64,000 nt of DNA, from positions 377,821 through 441,820 of the forward strand of contig NZ_BMWA01000002.1 in NCBI RefSeq assembly GCF_014650995.1, written 5' to 3'. Below the pieces are notes generated by a model, which was given only the letters and a program-made list of their open reading frames with translations, was not told where the DNA came from and searched no databases. A program made the translations under genes and the position numbers. The DNA is from Streptomyces viridiviolaceus (lineage in GTDB: Bacteria; Actinomycetota; Actinomycetes; Streptomycetales; Streptomycetaceae). Below are positions 55,528-64,000 of this stretch, one piece after another. Numbering within the stretch: position 1 is the stretch's first letter; each line of letters opens with the position of its first letter.

Positions 55528-56688
55528 ATGCTGGACATCGCCGAAGAGCTGCACCGGTGGGTCGAGCAGGGACGTGACTTCGCCGTGGCCACCGTGGTGG
55601 CGGTCGGCGGCAGCGCGCCCCGCCAGCCCGGCGCCGCCCTCGCGGTGGACGCCGACGGCACGGTGATCGGCTCGGTCTCCGGGGGCTGTGTGGAGGGCGC
55701 CGTGTACGAGCTGTGCCGGCAGGCGCTCGAGGACGGCGAGACCGTCCTGGAGCGCTTCGGTTACAGCGACGAGGACGCCTTCGCCGTCGGCCTGACCTGC
55801 GGCGGTGTCATCGACATCCTCGTCACGCCGGTACGGGCGGCCGATCCCGTCCGGACGGTGGCCGCCGCCGCGCTCGCCGCCGCCGCGCGGGGGGAGGCGG
55901 CGGCGGTGGCGCGAATCGTGAGCGGTCCGACGCAGTTGAAGGGCCGTGCGCTCCTGGTCCGCCCGGACGGCAGTCACGAGGGCGGCTTCGGCGCCCACCC
56001 GGAACTGGACCGCACGGTGGCCGCCGAGGCGGGCGCCTTCCTGGACGCCGGCCGCACCGGCACGCTGGAGATCGGTGAGCAGGGGTCGCGCTGCGGAGCA
56101 CCGCTCACGCTGCTGATCGAGTCCTCGGTCCCCGCCCCCCGCATGATCGTCTTCGGCGCCATCGACTTCGCCTCGGCGCTGGTCCGGGTCGGCAAGTTCC
56201 TCGGTTACCACGTCACGGTGTGCGACGCCCGCCCCGTCTTCGCGACGCGGGCCCGCTTCCCGGAGGCGGACGAGATCGTCGTGGAGTGGCCGCACGAGTA
56301 CCTGGAGCGCACCGAAGTCGACGGCCGTACGGTGCTGTGCGTCCTGACCCACGACGCCAAGTTCGACGTACCGCTGCTGAAGCTCGCCCTGAGCCTTCCG
56401 GTGGCGTACGTGGGCGCGATGGGCTCGCGGCGCACCCACCTCGACCGGAACGAACGCCTGCGTGAGGTCGGCGTCACCGACCTCGAACTGGCCAGGCTCA
56501 GGTCCCCGATCGGGCTGGACCTCGGCGCGCGCACGCCCGAGGAGACGGCCCTGTCGATCGCCGCCGAGATCGTCGCGGGCCGGCGCGGCGGCAGCGGGGT
56601 CTCACTGACCGGCGCCCACACCCCGATCCACCACGAGGGTGCTGGAACACCTACACCTACGACGTCATCGGCAACCGCACCGGCCTGA
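55528..56688 (+). CDS. xdhC: XdhC-family molybdenum cofactor maturation factor
   Basis: A 386-residue protein that sulphurates/inserts the molybdenum cofactor into xanthine dehydrogenase. The N-terminal XdhC/CoxI domain has VGGSAPRQPGAALAV, SGGCVEG and LTCGG (conserved Cys); the C-terminal Rossmann domain has MIVFGAIDFASALVR, LTHDAKFD, YVGAMGSRR and RSPIGLDLGARTPEE. AAAGGAG lies seven bases before ATG 55528. The last 15 residues after HTPIHHEG are not native: they read into an RHS fragment, so a rearrangement joined foreign DNA at the very end of the gene, apparently without harming the core. Confidence 0.9.
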   Translation: MLDIAEELHRWVEQGRDFAVATVVAVGGSAPRQPGAALAVDADGTVIGSVSGGCVEGAVYELCRQALEDGETVLERFGYSDEDAFAVGLTCGGVIDILVTPVRAADPVRTVAAAALAAAARGEAAAVARIVSGPTQLKGRALLVRPDGSHEGGFGAHPELDRTVAAEAGAFLDAGRTGTLEIGEQGSRCGAPLTLLIESSVPAPRMIVFGAIDFASALVRVGKFLGYHVTVCDARPVFATRARFPEADEIVVEWPHEYLERTEVDGRTVLCVLTHDAKFDVPLLKLALSLPVAYVGAMGSRRTHLDRNERLREVGVTDLELARLRSPIGLDLGARTPEETALSIAAEIVAGRRGGSGVSLTGAHTPIHHEGAGTPTPTTSSATAPA

Positions 56689-56931
56689 CCCGGCACGGCA
56701 TCGCCGGCACACCCATCTCGACAGTCGCCAACACCTATGGTGAAGGTGACGCAGGCCCTCACCAGCTCACCAAGACGGTCACCAGACCAAGGCCACCGGC
56801 ACCACACCCGCCGTCACCTCCCAGGACACCTACACCTACGACGAAGCCGACAACACCACCAGCCGCGTGCTCGGCGGCAACACGCAGACGCTCAGCTGGG
56901 ACAAGCAGGGCGACCTCGCACAGGTCGTAGA
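56643..56931 (+). pseudogene. RHS/YD-repeat protein fragment
   Basis: Pieces of a Rhs/YD-repeat protein in two frames: WNTYTYDVIGNRT, then NTYGEGDAGPHQLTKTV, then after a frame change DTYTYDEADNTTSRVLGG and TQTLSWDKQGDLAQV. YTYDxxGNRT and LSWDxxG are the defining repeats of these large secreted polymorphic-toxin shells. No start, no toxin end. It is fused to the xdhC 3' end on the left and abuts an inverted IclR fragment on the right. Confidence 0.82.
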
Positions 56932-57237
56932 AGAATGCTCCTGCAGGACGGCGATGTCGACGGTCTCGCCGATCTTCTCGGAGAGCCGCTCGCACACCGC
57001 CCGGCCCTGCTGGGTGAGGCCGAGCCGGCTCGTGACCGCGCCCGCCAGGCGTACGATCCCCGAACCGAGCCGGTACTTGCCCCGCTCGGTCGCCTGCTCT
57101 ACGAGGCCGCGCGCCTCCAACGCACCGAGCAGACGGAACGCGGTCGACTTGCGGACGTCGATCTCGGCGGCGACCTCGCTCACACCCGCCTCCCCGCGCT
57201 GGGCGAGGATCTCCAGGAGGCTGACGGCACGGTCTTC
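56932..57237 (-). pseudogene. IclR-family regulator fragment
   Basis: A 102-codon fragment encodes the winged-helix part and the start of the effector domain of an IclR regulator: DRAVSLLEILAQRGEAGVSE, VAAEIDVRKSTAFRLLGALE, RGLVEQATERGKYRLGSGIV, then LSEKIGETVDIAVLQEHS. Both ends are cut: no start codon context upstream and the frame runs into antisense RHS sequence downstream. Non-functional. Confidence 0.8.
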
Positions 57238-57299
57238 CCTTGCGGCCGTCTTGCGCGCGCGGTGCGCAGGTGGTTGCCTGCCGGGAACGGGACACCGCG

Positions 57300-57857
57300 T
57301 CAGTTCCCGGGCGCGCCCTGGCGAGGCAGTTGGCCGACGCAGGTGGTGCGGCCGAACGCGCCGGTCGCGGTGGCGCTTTGGACGTGCTGTCCGCGGACGG
57401 CGAGGGTGCAGCGGGCCTGGCCGCCCTGCTCGTCGAGGACGATGTTGACGATCGGCTCCTTGCCGAGTGGGACGTCGACGGTTTTGCGCCATGGCAGGGT
57501 GGCCGCCTTCACGACGGTGGCCTGTCCGGTCTCGCTGCTGCCCTGATAGGCGATGTCGGCCGTGCCCTGGCCGGTCACCTCGTAGGTGACCGCTGCCGTG
57601 GGGGTGCGGTGTTCCGGCTTGCCGTCGTTCTCGCCGGTGTTGAGTACGCCGTAGAGGACCAGGCCGAGGCAGGCGGCCAGCGCGGTCCCGGCTACGAAAA
57701 GCCCGGAACGCAGGGAACGTGGGTCGGCGGAATCGGCTACCGAGACGGTTGTTTCGTCAGGGAATGCCTCAGAAGTTTGCTTGGAGGTTTCCGCGGAATT
57801 CGGGTGATCGACCCCCGATTCGGGGGCAGTGGTGCCCAATGCTTCGTCCTCTCGCAC
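57300..57857 (-). CDS. MmpS-like membrane-anchored protein
   Basis: A protein of about 185 residues (GTG 57857; a longer ATG start at 57962 would read through the palindrome). A polar cytoplasmic N-terminus of about 60 residues is followed by one transmembrane helix (SGLFVAGTALAACLGLVLYG) and an outside beta-sandwich (VTYEVTGQGTADIAYQGSSE, LPWRKTVDVPLG, CTLAVRGQHVQSATATGAFG and a second Cys near the end) like MmpS small membrane proteins. The two Cys may form a disulphide. No MmpL partner is near. It stands alone inside the decay island and looks intact. Confidence 0.7.
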   Translation of the reverse strand: MREDEALGTTAPESGVDHPNSAETSKQTSEAFPDETTVSVADSADPRSLRSGLFVAGTALAACLGLVLYGVLNTGENDGKPEHRTPTAAVTYEVTGQGTADIAYQGSSETGQATVVKAATLPWRKTVDVPLGKEPIVNIVLDEQGGQARCTLAVRGQHVQSATATGAFGRTTCVGQLPRQGAPGN

Positions 57858-57880
57858 ATGCCGTCGCTGTGGTCCTGTGC

Positions 57881-57912
57881 GGCGCACCGCGAGCTCGAGC
57901 TCGCGGTGCGCC
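57881..57912. repeat. 32-bp perfect palindrome
   Basis: GGCGCACCGCGAGCTC followed at once by its exact reverse complement, with no spacer. It lies between the divergent MmpS-like gene and the gene at 57972. It could be an operator, a terminator-like structure, or the scar of a foldback at a rearrangement junction. Confidence 0.9.
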
Positions 57913-57971
57913 CACGCGTGTATGCGTCCATGATTGGACGTCGAGATTATGCGGCATGGCAAGGAGTAGGC

Positions 57972-58460
57972 ATGAGTGAAATCACCCCTTGGATCGGTCT
58001 GGCGGGAATTCGATTCGGTGAATCGAGGGCCACTCTGCGGGATCGGCTGGGTGAATACCGGTCCTTTCGAAGGACTCCGGATACCTCACTCATCGATCAC
58101 TACATGGAGGCCGGGTTGATGCTCGGTTTCGATGAATCCGATCGTCTGGATCTGATCGAATGCACTGACTGGGCGGAGCCGTCCCTTGCCGGCGTCCGCC
58201 TGACGGGGCGCCCCTTCGGTGATGTTCTGACCGAGCTCGCCGACCGGCATGTGCCCTTTGAATTGGACGAGTCGGGGTGTTCCCTCACCGGGCTCGGCGT
58301 CTCACTGTACTCTCCGGCCCCGGACGAGCCGGATGTCGACGTGGAGGGTGTGGCCATCTTCTCTCGTTCCCGGGATGGAGAGGGGGAGAGCGAGCGGGCC
58401 GAGCTAGACGATGCCTCCCCGCGCGAATCCGACCCTTCACAGACCCAGACTCTCTTCTGA
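57972..58460 (+). CDS. Hypothetical protein, possibly an orphan immunity protein
   Basis: A 162-residue acidic soluble protein with AAGGAG five bases before ATG 57972. It begins MSEITPWIGLAGIRFGESRA and contains LMLGFDESDRLDLIECTDWA and LTGRPFGDVLTELADRHVPF, a pattern seen in small proteins encoded beside polymorphic toxins; the C-terminal 30 residues are low-complexity Ser/Glu/Asp. Codon use here is less GC-biased than in neighbours. The RHS remnant 1 kb away makes an orphan immunity role thinkable, but no toxin gene remains and the family is not recognised with certainty. Confidence 0.6.
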   Translation: MSEITPWIGLAGIRFGESRATLRDRLGEYRSFRRTPDTSLIDHYMEAGLMLGFDESDRLDLIECTDWAEPSLAGVRLTGRPFGDVLTELADRHVPFELDESGCSLTGLGVSLYSPAPDEPDVDVEGVAIFSRSRDGEGESERAELDDASPRESDPSQTQTLF

Positions 58461-58595
58461 GCCTGGATTCACCGTGTGAATTCTGGTCGGGGACAACTCT
58501 GTGGGTCCCTGTCCGGTATCTCCGGGGCCCCTGAAGTGTGTCGCATCATGGAATCGCGTTGCTGGGAAGGTCTTGCGCCGAAGTGCGACGCGTTC

Positions 58596-58805
58596 ACCCC
58601 GCACCTGATCCGGCGGGGCGCCGGCACCTTCATCACCGTCACCTCCGGCATCGCCTTCCTGCCCTTCCCGCCCATGCCCAGCTACGCCGCCTCGAAGGCC
58701 GCGGTGCATGCCTACTCCGAGGCACTGCGCGCGCAGCTCGACGGCACCGGTGTCGGCGTCGTCGAGCTCGTCCCCCCGGCCGTCGCCACAGCAGGCCAGG
58801 AAAAG
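58596..58805 (+). pseudogene. Short-chain dehydrogenase fragment
   Basis: The middle of an SDR enzyme without either end: PHLIRRGAGTFITVTSGIAF (with the catalytic Ser), then PSYAASKAAVHAYSEALRAQ (catalytic Tyr and Lys in YAASK), then VGVVELVPPAVATAGQEK. The NAD-binding N-terminus is missing. It runs directly into the XRE fragment, so two broken genes were joined. Confidence 0.8.
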
Positions 58806-58818
58806 GTGAACCCCCACG

Positions 58819-59662
58819 CTCGGCAGCTACCTACGTGCCCGGCGTGAGCTGGTCTCCCCGGCGCAGGCAGGACTCCCGCCCGGCGGCAACCGCCGCGTGC
58901 CCGGCCTGCGCCGTGAGGAAGTCGCCCTGCTCGCCGGAATCAGTCCCGACTACTACCTGCGGCTGGAACGAGGCCGTGACACGAACCCCTCACCGCAGGT
59001 CCTCGAATCACTCGCGCGCGTCCTGCAGCTCGACGACATCGAGCGGACGTATCTGCTCGGCCTCGCCGCGGCACGCCCCAGGGCGCCGCGCCGCAAGCGG
59101 CCCGAGCACGTACCGGCGCGGGTGCACGAGCTGCTCGCCCACCTTCAGATCCCCGCGTTCGTCGAAGGGCGCGCGTTCGACGTCCTGGCCTCCAACCCCA
59201 TGGCCGTCGCGCTCTCCCCCCGCCTGCGGCCAGGCCAGAACCGGCTACGTTCTCTCCTCCTCGATCCCGAAGAACAAGCCTTCCACCAGGATTGGGCCAA
59301 AGCCACCGCCGACTTCGTCGCCGCGCTTCGCACCACCATCGGGGACGACACCGACAACCCCCGGTTCGTCGAACTCGTCGGAGCTCGCACTGTCCAGTCA
59401 GCGGTTCCGCACCCTGTGGGCCCGCCACGACGTCCGGAATCTCGACGGAGGCACCACCACCGTCCACCACCCCGTCGTCGGTGAACTACGCCTCCACCGC
59501 GACAAACTCGCCATCGACGACGTCATCCTCGTCGTCTACTACCCCGACAAGGACAGCGACAGCGACGAGAAACTGCGGCTCCTCGCCGCACTCTCGGACA
59601 CCGAGTCCGCTGGCACGGCACACGACAGGCCGGCGGACATCACGCGCCCGGAGACATCCTGA
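58819..59662 (+). pseudogene. Frameshifted XRE-family regulator (MmyB-like)
   Basis: An XRE regulator with a C-terminal MmyB-like ligand domain, broken twice. The N-terminal part LGSYLRARRELVSP has no start in frame (a TGA lies 12 bp upstream). The HTH part (VPGLRREEVALLAGISPDYY, LRLERGRDTNPSPQVLESLA) and the sensor part continue to NPRFVEL near 59380; from there the reading continues in another frame (SQRFRTLWARHDVRNLDGGT, VHHPVVGELRLHRDKL) to TGA 59662. The family normally gives one 280-residue protein. Confidence 0.82.
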
Positions 59663-59729
59663 CGAACACGCGCCGTCCCGGCGTCGCAGCCAGGACGCCC
59701 CCGCCGAGCCCGAGCCGCAGAAGAAACCG

Positions 59730-60030
59730 AAGAACCTGCGGCGCCTCAAGAAGGCGATCCGCAAGAAGTGGGGCACCGTCGCCCTGATCGACATCCTCAA
59801 GGAAGCCGCCCTGCGCACGGGGATGCTCAAGGCCCTGGCCCCGGGTCGGCACCCGCGAGGCCATCGACGAGGCGAAGCTCCTGGAGCGCCTGCTCCTGAT
59901 CGCGTACGCGTACGGCACGAACTCGGGGGGCAGCTCGGTCGCGGCCGGCGAACACGGGCACAGCGAGGAGGAGCTGCGCTACGCCTCCCGCCGCTACCTG
60001 ACCGCCGTCGGGCTCAAGGCCGCCGGCGTG
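59730..60030 (+). mobile_element. Tn3-family transposase remnant
   Basis: Two frames together encode a central piece of a Tn3-family TnpA: RRLKKAIRKKWGTVALIDIL and KEAALRTGMLKAL in the first, then after a frameshift near 59845 VGTREAIDEAKLLERLLLIA, YAYGTNSGG and GEHGHSEEELRYASRRYL. YAYGTN and EHGHSEEELRY are strongly conserved in this family. Both ends and the inverted repeats are missing. It probably explains some of the rearrangements to its left. Confidence 0.82.
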
Positions 60031-60038
60031 GTCGTGCG

Positions 60039-60479
60039 TCACGGCTGTCTCAGCAGCCGGTTCACCGCCCGTCCGAAGACGTAACGCCCCGAGCGGGCGA
60101 GGAGGCCGTCGAAGACGTCCGGGAGCGGGCGGACCCGCAGTTCCTCGCGCCACAGCACCCGGGCCCGGCCGCCGGGGCCCGGCCGGACCTCGATCTCGGC
60201 CCAGCCCCTGACCAGCCGGCCCCGCTTGTCCAGCCGGCACAGGCCCGGGGTGTCGTCGGTCGGCGGCTGCCAGACGGTGACCTCCATCCGGTCGTCGAAG
60301 GCGAGCGGACCGATGCCCGTGCGGGCCACGACGACCGTGCCCCGGCGGGTCGGCGGGGGCGGGGCGACGGTGACCCGGGTCAGGGGTACCGCGTCGCCGT
60401 GGCGGTGCCAGTCGGTGAGGCGGCGCCATGCCTCGTCCGGGGGGAGCGGGGCGGTGCGTTCCAGGAAGAAGGTGACCAC
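60039..60479 (-). CDS. SRPBCC-family protein
   Basis: A 146-residue protein of the START/Bet v1-like (polyketide cyclase/SRPBCC) fold: TFFLERTAPLPPDEAWRRLT at the start, central strands TGIGPLAFDDRMEVTVWQPP and VRGWAEIEVRPGPGGRARVL, and a long C-terminal helix (DVFDGLLARSGRYVFGRAVN). Such proteins bind a hydrophobic ligand in a deep pocket. GTG 60479 gives the family-like N-terminus; longer starts exist. Lies at the right edge of the decay island and appears intact. Confidence 0.77.
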   Translation of the reverse strand: MVTFFLERTAPLPPDEAWRRLTDWHRHGDAVPLTRVTVAPPPPTRRGTVVVARTGIGPLAFDDRMEVTVWQPPTDDTPGLCRLDKRGRLVRGWAEIEVRPGPGGRARVLWREELRVRPLPDVFDGLLARSGRYVFGRAVNRLLRQP

Positions 60480-60540
60480 GGAACGATCGTAGGGAATCGG
60501 CCCTGCTCGCCGCCGTTTCCACCGCCCCACGGCGGGCCGC

Positions 60541-61326
60541 CTAGCGGTAGACCTTCCCCGGCTCGGCCTTTCCGGGTGCCAGCAGCTGCGGCACCGTCAC
60601 GAAGACGTAGCCCCGCTTCTTGAGCGCGTCGATGATCCCGGGCACGGCGGGCACCGTTCCTTCGTAGATGTCGTGCAGGAGGATGATGCCGTCCCGGGAG
60701 GACTGGTCGAGGACCCGCTCGGTGATCAGGTCGGAGTCGGTGGTCCGGTAGTCCTTGGCGGTCACGCTCCACAGCACCTCCGCGAGACCGAGCTCGCGGC
60801 AGATCTCGTGCACCGTGTCGTCCGTGCGTCCCTGCGGCGGGCGCATCAGCGTGGGGCGCTGTCCGGTCAGCCGCTCTATCTCCTCGTTCGGGCGCTCCAG
60901 CTCCTCGCGTATCTCGTCCGGCTCGATCTCCGTCAGGATCCTGTGCGTCCAGGTGTGACTGGCCACCTCGTGCCCCTCGTCGGCCATGCGTGCGACGAGC
61001 TCGGGATACGTGTCGATGTGCCGCTTGCCCAGCAGGAAGAAGGTCGCGGGGACCTGCTTCTCCTTGAGGATGTCCAGCAGCCTGGCGGAGTTCTCGCTCG
61101 GCCCGGCGTCGAACGTCAGCGCTATGCACCTGGCCCGGCGGCAGTCGACCATCCCGAACGCGGCCCGCGCCTGGGCGCCCGCCGCGGCGCGGACGGAGCT
61201 GGGGGCGCTCGTCTCCAGTTGGGTGCAGCCGCTCAGCGTCGAGATCACCGCGGCCGCGGCCGCGAACGCCGTGGCCCCACGCAACCCGGTCCCCGTTTTC
61301 TTCATCTTCCTGGTCAGAGAAGGCAT
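60541..61326 (-). CDS. Polysaccharide deacetylase lipoprotein (CE4)
   Basis: A 261-residue exported lipoprotein: basic start (MPSLTRKMKKTG), hydrophobic stretch and lipobox LSGC. The NodB deacetylase domain (about 60-255) has motif 1 TFDAGPS, motif 2 SHTWTH (metal His), motif 3 MRPPQG and motif 5 ILLHD. Motif 1 is FDA rather than FDD, so one metal-binding Asp is Ala, as in some streptomycete relatives. It probably deacetylates N-acetyl sugars of peptidoglycan, chitin or a surface glycan. ATG 61326 is chosen; 61341 and 61305 are also possible. Confidence 0.85.
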   Translation of the reverse strand: MPSLTRKMKKTGTGLRGATAFAAAAAVISTLSGCTQLETSAPSSVRAAAGAQARAAFGMVDCRRARCIALTFDAGPSENSARLLDILKEKQVPATFFLLGKRHIDTYPELVARMADEGHEVASHTWTHRILTEIEPDEIREELERPNEEIERLTGQRPTLMRPPQGRTDDTVHEICRELGLAEVLWSVTAKDYRTTDSDLITERVLDQSSRDGIILLHDIYEGTVPAVPGIIDALKKRGYVFVTVPQLLAPGKAEPGKVYR

Positions 61327-61332
61327 GCGAGG

Positions 61333-61366
61333 ACTATACATAGCGAGTATAGACGCAGTTTATAGT
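61333..61366. promoter_or_regulatory. AT-rich inverted repeats at the deacetylase promoter
   Basis: ACTATA (61333) and TATAGT (61361) form an inverted pair, and CTATAC (61334) with GTATAG (61347) another, in an AT-rich patch that stands out in this GC-rich DNA. The patch overlaps the deacetylase start area and lies 90 bp before the divergent epimerase gene. Possible promoter with operator. Confidence 0.4.
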
Positions 61367-61456
61367 TCCTCGTCGAATGCCCGTTCGGGGTAGTGGGAAC
61401 GGTCACCGGGTTACTCGCGCCGACACGCAAGTGAAGGCGAGAGTGAGGAGAGCCCC

Positions 61457-62434
<978 letters not shown>

Positions 62435-62576
62435 GCCATTCGGAGCAGTGCACTACACACGGTGATATGTCCGTTCATTTACGGAAGTGAGCTGTCTCCA
62501 AGTGTTTGAGGCAGCCGCACCGCGGCACCCGCGAGCCCAGAGAGACTCATGAGTCGCCCGGGACGGAGCACACCGC

Positions 62577-64000
62577 ATGCGCATCCTTGGTATCAACGCC
62601 CTGTTCCACGACCCGGCCGCCGCGCTCGTCGTCGACGGCCGGACCGTCGCGGCCGCCGAGGAAGAGCGCTTCAGCCGCCGCAAGCACGGCAAACGCCCCG
62701 TCCCCTTCTCGGCGTGGGAGGTGCCGGAGCTGTCGGCCCGCTGGTGCCTGGAGCACGCGGGCGTACGGCCGGAGGAACTGGACGCCGTCGCCTACTCCTT
62801 CGACCCCAAGCTCGCCCGGCCCGCCCGCGACATGGGCCTGAACGACCCCTGGGACCCGCTGCGGCTGGAGTACGCCCGCCGCGCCCCCCAGTTCCTCGCC
62901 GAGGCGCTGCCCGGACTCCACCCCGACCAGGTCGTCTTCGTCCCGCACCACGTCGCGCACGCCGCCTCCGCGGGCCCCGCCTCCCCGCACCCCGACAACG
63001 ACGTCCTCGTCCTCGACGGGCGCGGCGAGTCCGCCTCCCACCTGGCCGGCCGCTACCGCGACGGCAAGCTCGACACCCTCGCCACCCAGGCGCTGCCGCA
63101 CTCGCTCGGCCTGGTCTACGAGGAACTGACCGAGCACCTCGGCTTCCTGCGCAGCAGCGACGAGTACAAGGTGATGGCCCTCGCCTCCTACGGCACCCCC
63201 CGCCACCTCGACCGGCTGCGCGAGCACGTCCACGCCACAGGCGACGGCGGCTTCCGCGCCCACGGCGTCGACTGGGCCGCCCTCGCCCCGCCCCGGGCCA
63301 AGGGGGAGGACTGGACGCGTGACCACGCCGACCTCGCCGCCAGCACCCAGGCCGTCCTGGAGGAACTGCTCCTCGACCTCGTCCACTGGCTGCACCGCGA
63401 GGCCGGGGGAGAGGCCCTCACCATGGCCGGCGGCGTCGCCCTCAACTGCGTGGCCAACTCACGGATCGCCGCGCGCGGCCCCTACCGGCACGTGTGGGTG
63501 CAGCCCGCCGCCGGCGACGCCGGCACCGCCCTCGGCGGCGCCCTGCACATCGCCGCGCAGGAGGCCGCCCCCGCACCCATGCCCGGCGCCGACCTCGGCC
63601 GCGGCTGGAGCGACGAGGAGATCCGCGCCTGGCTGGAGACGGCCGCGATCCCCTACGAGGAGCCGGACGACATCGCCGAGACGGTCGCCGAGGAACTGGC
63701 CCGCGACGGGATCGTCGCCTGGTTCCAGGGACGCAGCGAGTTCGGGCCCCGCGCCCTCGGGCACCGCTCCCTGCTGGCCCACCCCGGGCGGGCGGAGAAC
63801 CTGGAGCGGCTCAACCACGTCAAGGGACGCGAGGAGTTCCGGCCCGTCGCGCCGATGGTCCTCGCCGACCGGGCCGCCGACATCTTCGACGGGCCACTGC
63901 CCAGCCCGTACATGCTCTTCGTGCACGACGTCGCCGCCGAGTGGCGCAGCCGCGTCCCGGCCGTCGTGCACGTCGACGGCACCGCCCGCATCCAGACCGT
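62577..64000 (+). CDS. Carbamoyltransferase, NodU/CmcH family (partial)
   Basis: First 474 codons of a carbamoyltransferase that runs off the window. ATG 62577 has GGAG eight bases upstream. The N-terminal Kae1-like/YrdC-related domain starts MRILGINALFHDPAAALVVD and holds EEERFSRRKHGKRP, HHVAHAAS, the DGRGE loop and TMAGGVALNCVANSR; the C-terminal carbamoyltransferase domain begins near residue 365 with GWSDEEI, then WFQGRSEFGPRALGHRSLLA and FRPVAPMVL. It transfers carbamoyl from carbamoyl phosphate via carbamoyl-AMP to a sugar or antibiotic hydroxyl. With the epimerase it suggests a surface glycan or natural product cluster continuing to the right. Confidence 0.92.
   Translation, partial: MRILGINALFHDPAAALVVDGRTVAAAEEERFSRRKHGKRPVPFSAWEVPELSARWCLEHAGVRPEELDAVAYSFDPKLARPARDMGLNDPWDPLRLEYARRAPQFLAEALPGLHPDQVVFVPHHVAHAASAGPASPHPDNDVLVLDGRGESASHLAGRYRDGKLDTLATQALPHSLGLVYEELTEHLGFLRSSDEYKVMALASYGTPRHLDRLREHVHATGDGGFRAHGVDWAALAPPRAKGEDWTRDHADLAASTQAVLEELLLDLVHWLHREAGGEALTMAGGVALNCVANSRIAARGPYRHVWVQPAAGDAGTALGGALHIAAQEAAPAPMPGADLGRGWSDEEIRAWLETAAIPYEEPDDIAETVAEELARDGIVAWFQGRSEFGPRALGHRSLLAHPGRAENLERLNHVKGREEFRPVAPMVLADRAADIFDGPLPSPYMLFVHDVAAEWRSRVPAVVHVDGTARIQT

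Overview
The window is chromosomal DNA of a Streptomyces species. It has very high GC, many GTG and TTG starts, stop-start overlaps of the ATGA and GTGA type, and typical streptomycete families (XRE-DUF5753 with DUF397, AraC and TetR regulators, twin-arginine signals, Rv1733c-like and DUF2637 membrane proteins). The alditol oxidase at 17180-18436 is nearly identical, as I recall it, to AldO of Streptomyces coelicolor. The order that follows (radical SAM, rsgA, ada-alkA, ogt, poxB, secDF, a two-component pair, DksA-like genes, an actin-like gene) also fits that part of the S. coelicolor chromosome. The synteny is from memory, not from a search.

Layout. 1-12.7 kb: small-molecule enzymes and regulators: an NmrA-like reductase divergent from an AraC regulator, a second AraC gene, two VOC proteins, a lipoprotein, a carboxylesterase, an XRE/DUF397/ATPase regulatory cassette, an exported peptidase-like hydrolase, homocysteine methyltransferase, a glycosidase remnant, DinB, a PEP-mutase-like enzyme and TetR. 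13-20 kb: an exported PHP phosphoesterase with a His-rich start coupled to a small protein, an MFS transporter, alditol oxidase and a radical SAM-like protein. 20-30.5 kb: a membrane protein joining sigma-like, zinc-finger and cellulose-binding modules; rsgA behind a tiny ORF and hairpins; a universal stress protein; the adaptive DNA-alkylation repair pair; an exported beta-propeller protein. 30.7-38.4 kb: a degenerate PP2C protein, pyruvate:quinone oxidoreductase, a DUF2637 protein, and a FhuF-like iron reductase behind an iron box.

38.4-47.6 kb looks like a stress and envelope block: a fused SecDF, a His-rich secreted protein, a NarL-type histidine kinase and response regulator, and a divergent operon of two DksA/TraR zinc-finger proteins and an actin-like ATPase, then an Rv1733c-like membrane protein. 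Two matching inverted repeats sit between the kinase and the DksA operon. Two intergenic spaces carry the same degenerate GGTCACCG repeat, and a third holds a compound minisatellite. 47.9-56.7 kb is purine catabolism: PucR divergent from the three xanthine dehydrogenase subunits, then a purine permease and the XdhC maturation factor.

56.6-60.0 kb is a decay island: fragments of an RHS protein, an IclR regulator, a short-chain dehydrogenase, a frameshifted XRE regulator and a Tn3-family transposase surround two intact small genes and a 32-bp perfect palindrome. The last 4 kb hold a SRPBCC protein, a polysaccharide deacetylase lipoprotein, a nucleotide-sugar epimerase and a carbamoyltransferase cut by the window end, which look like the edge of a glycan or secondary-metabolite cluster. 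No rRNA, tRNA, CRISPR array or prophage was seen.
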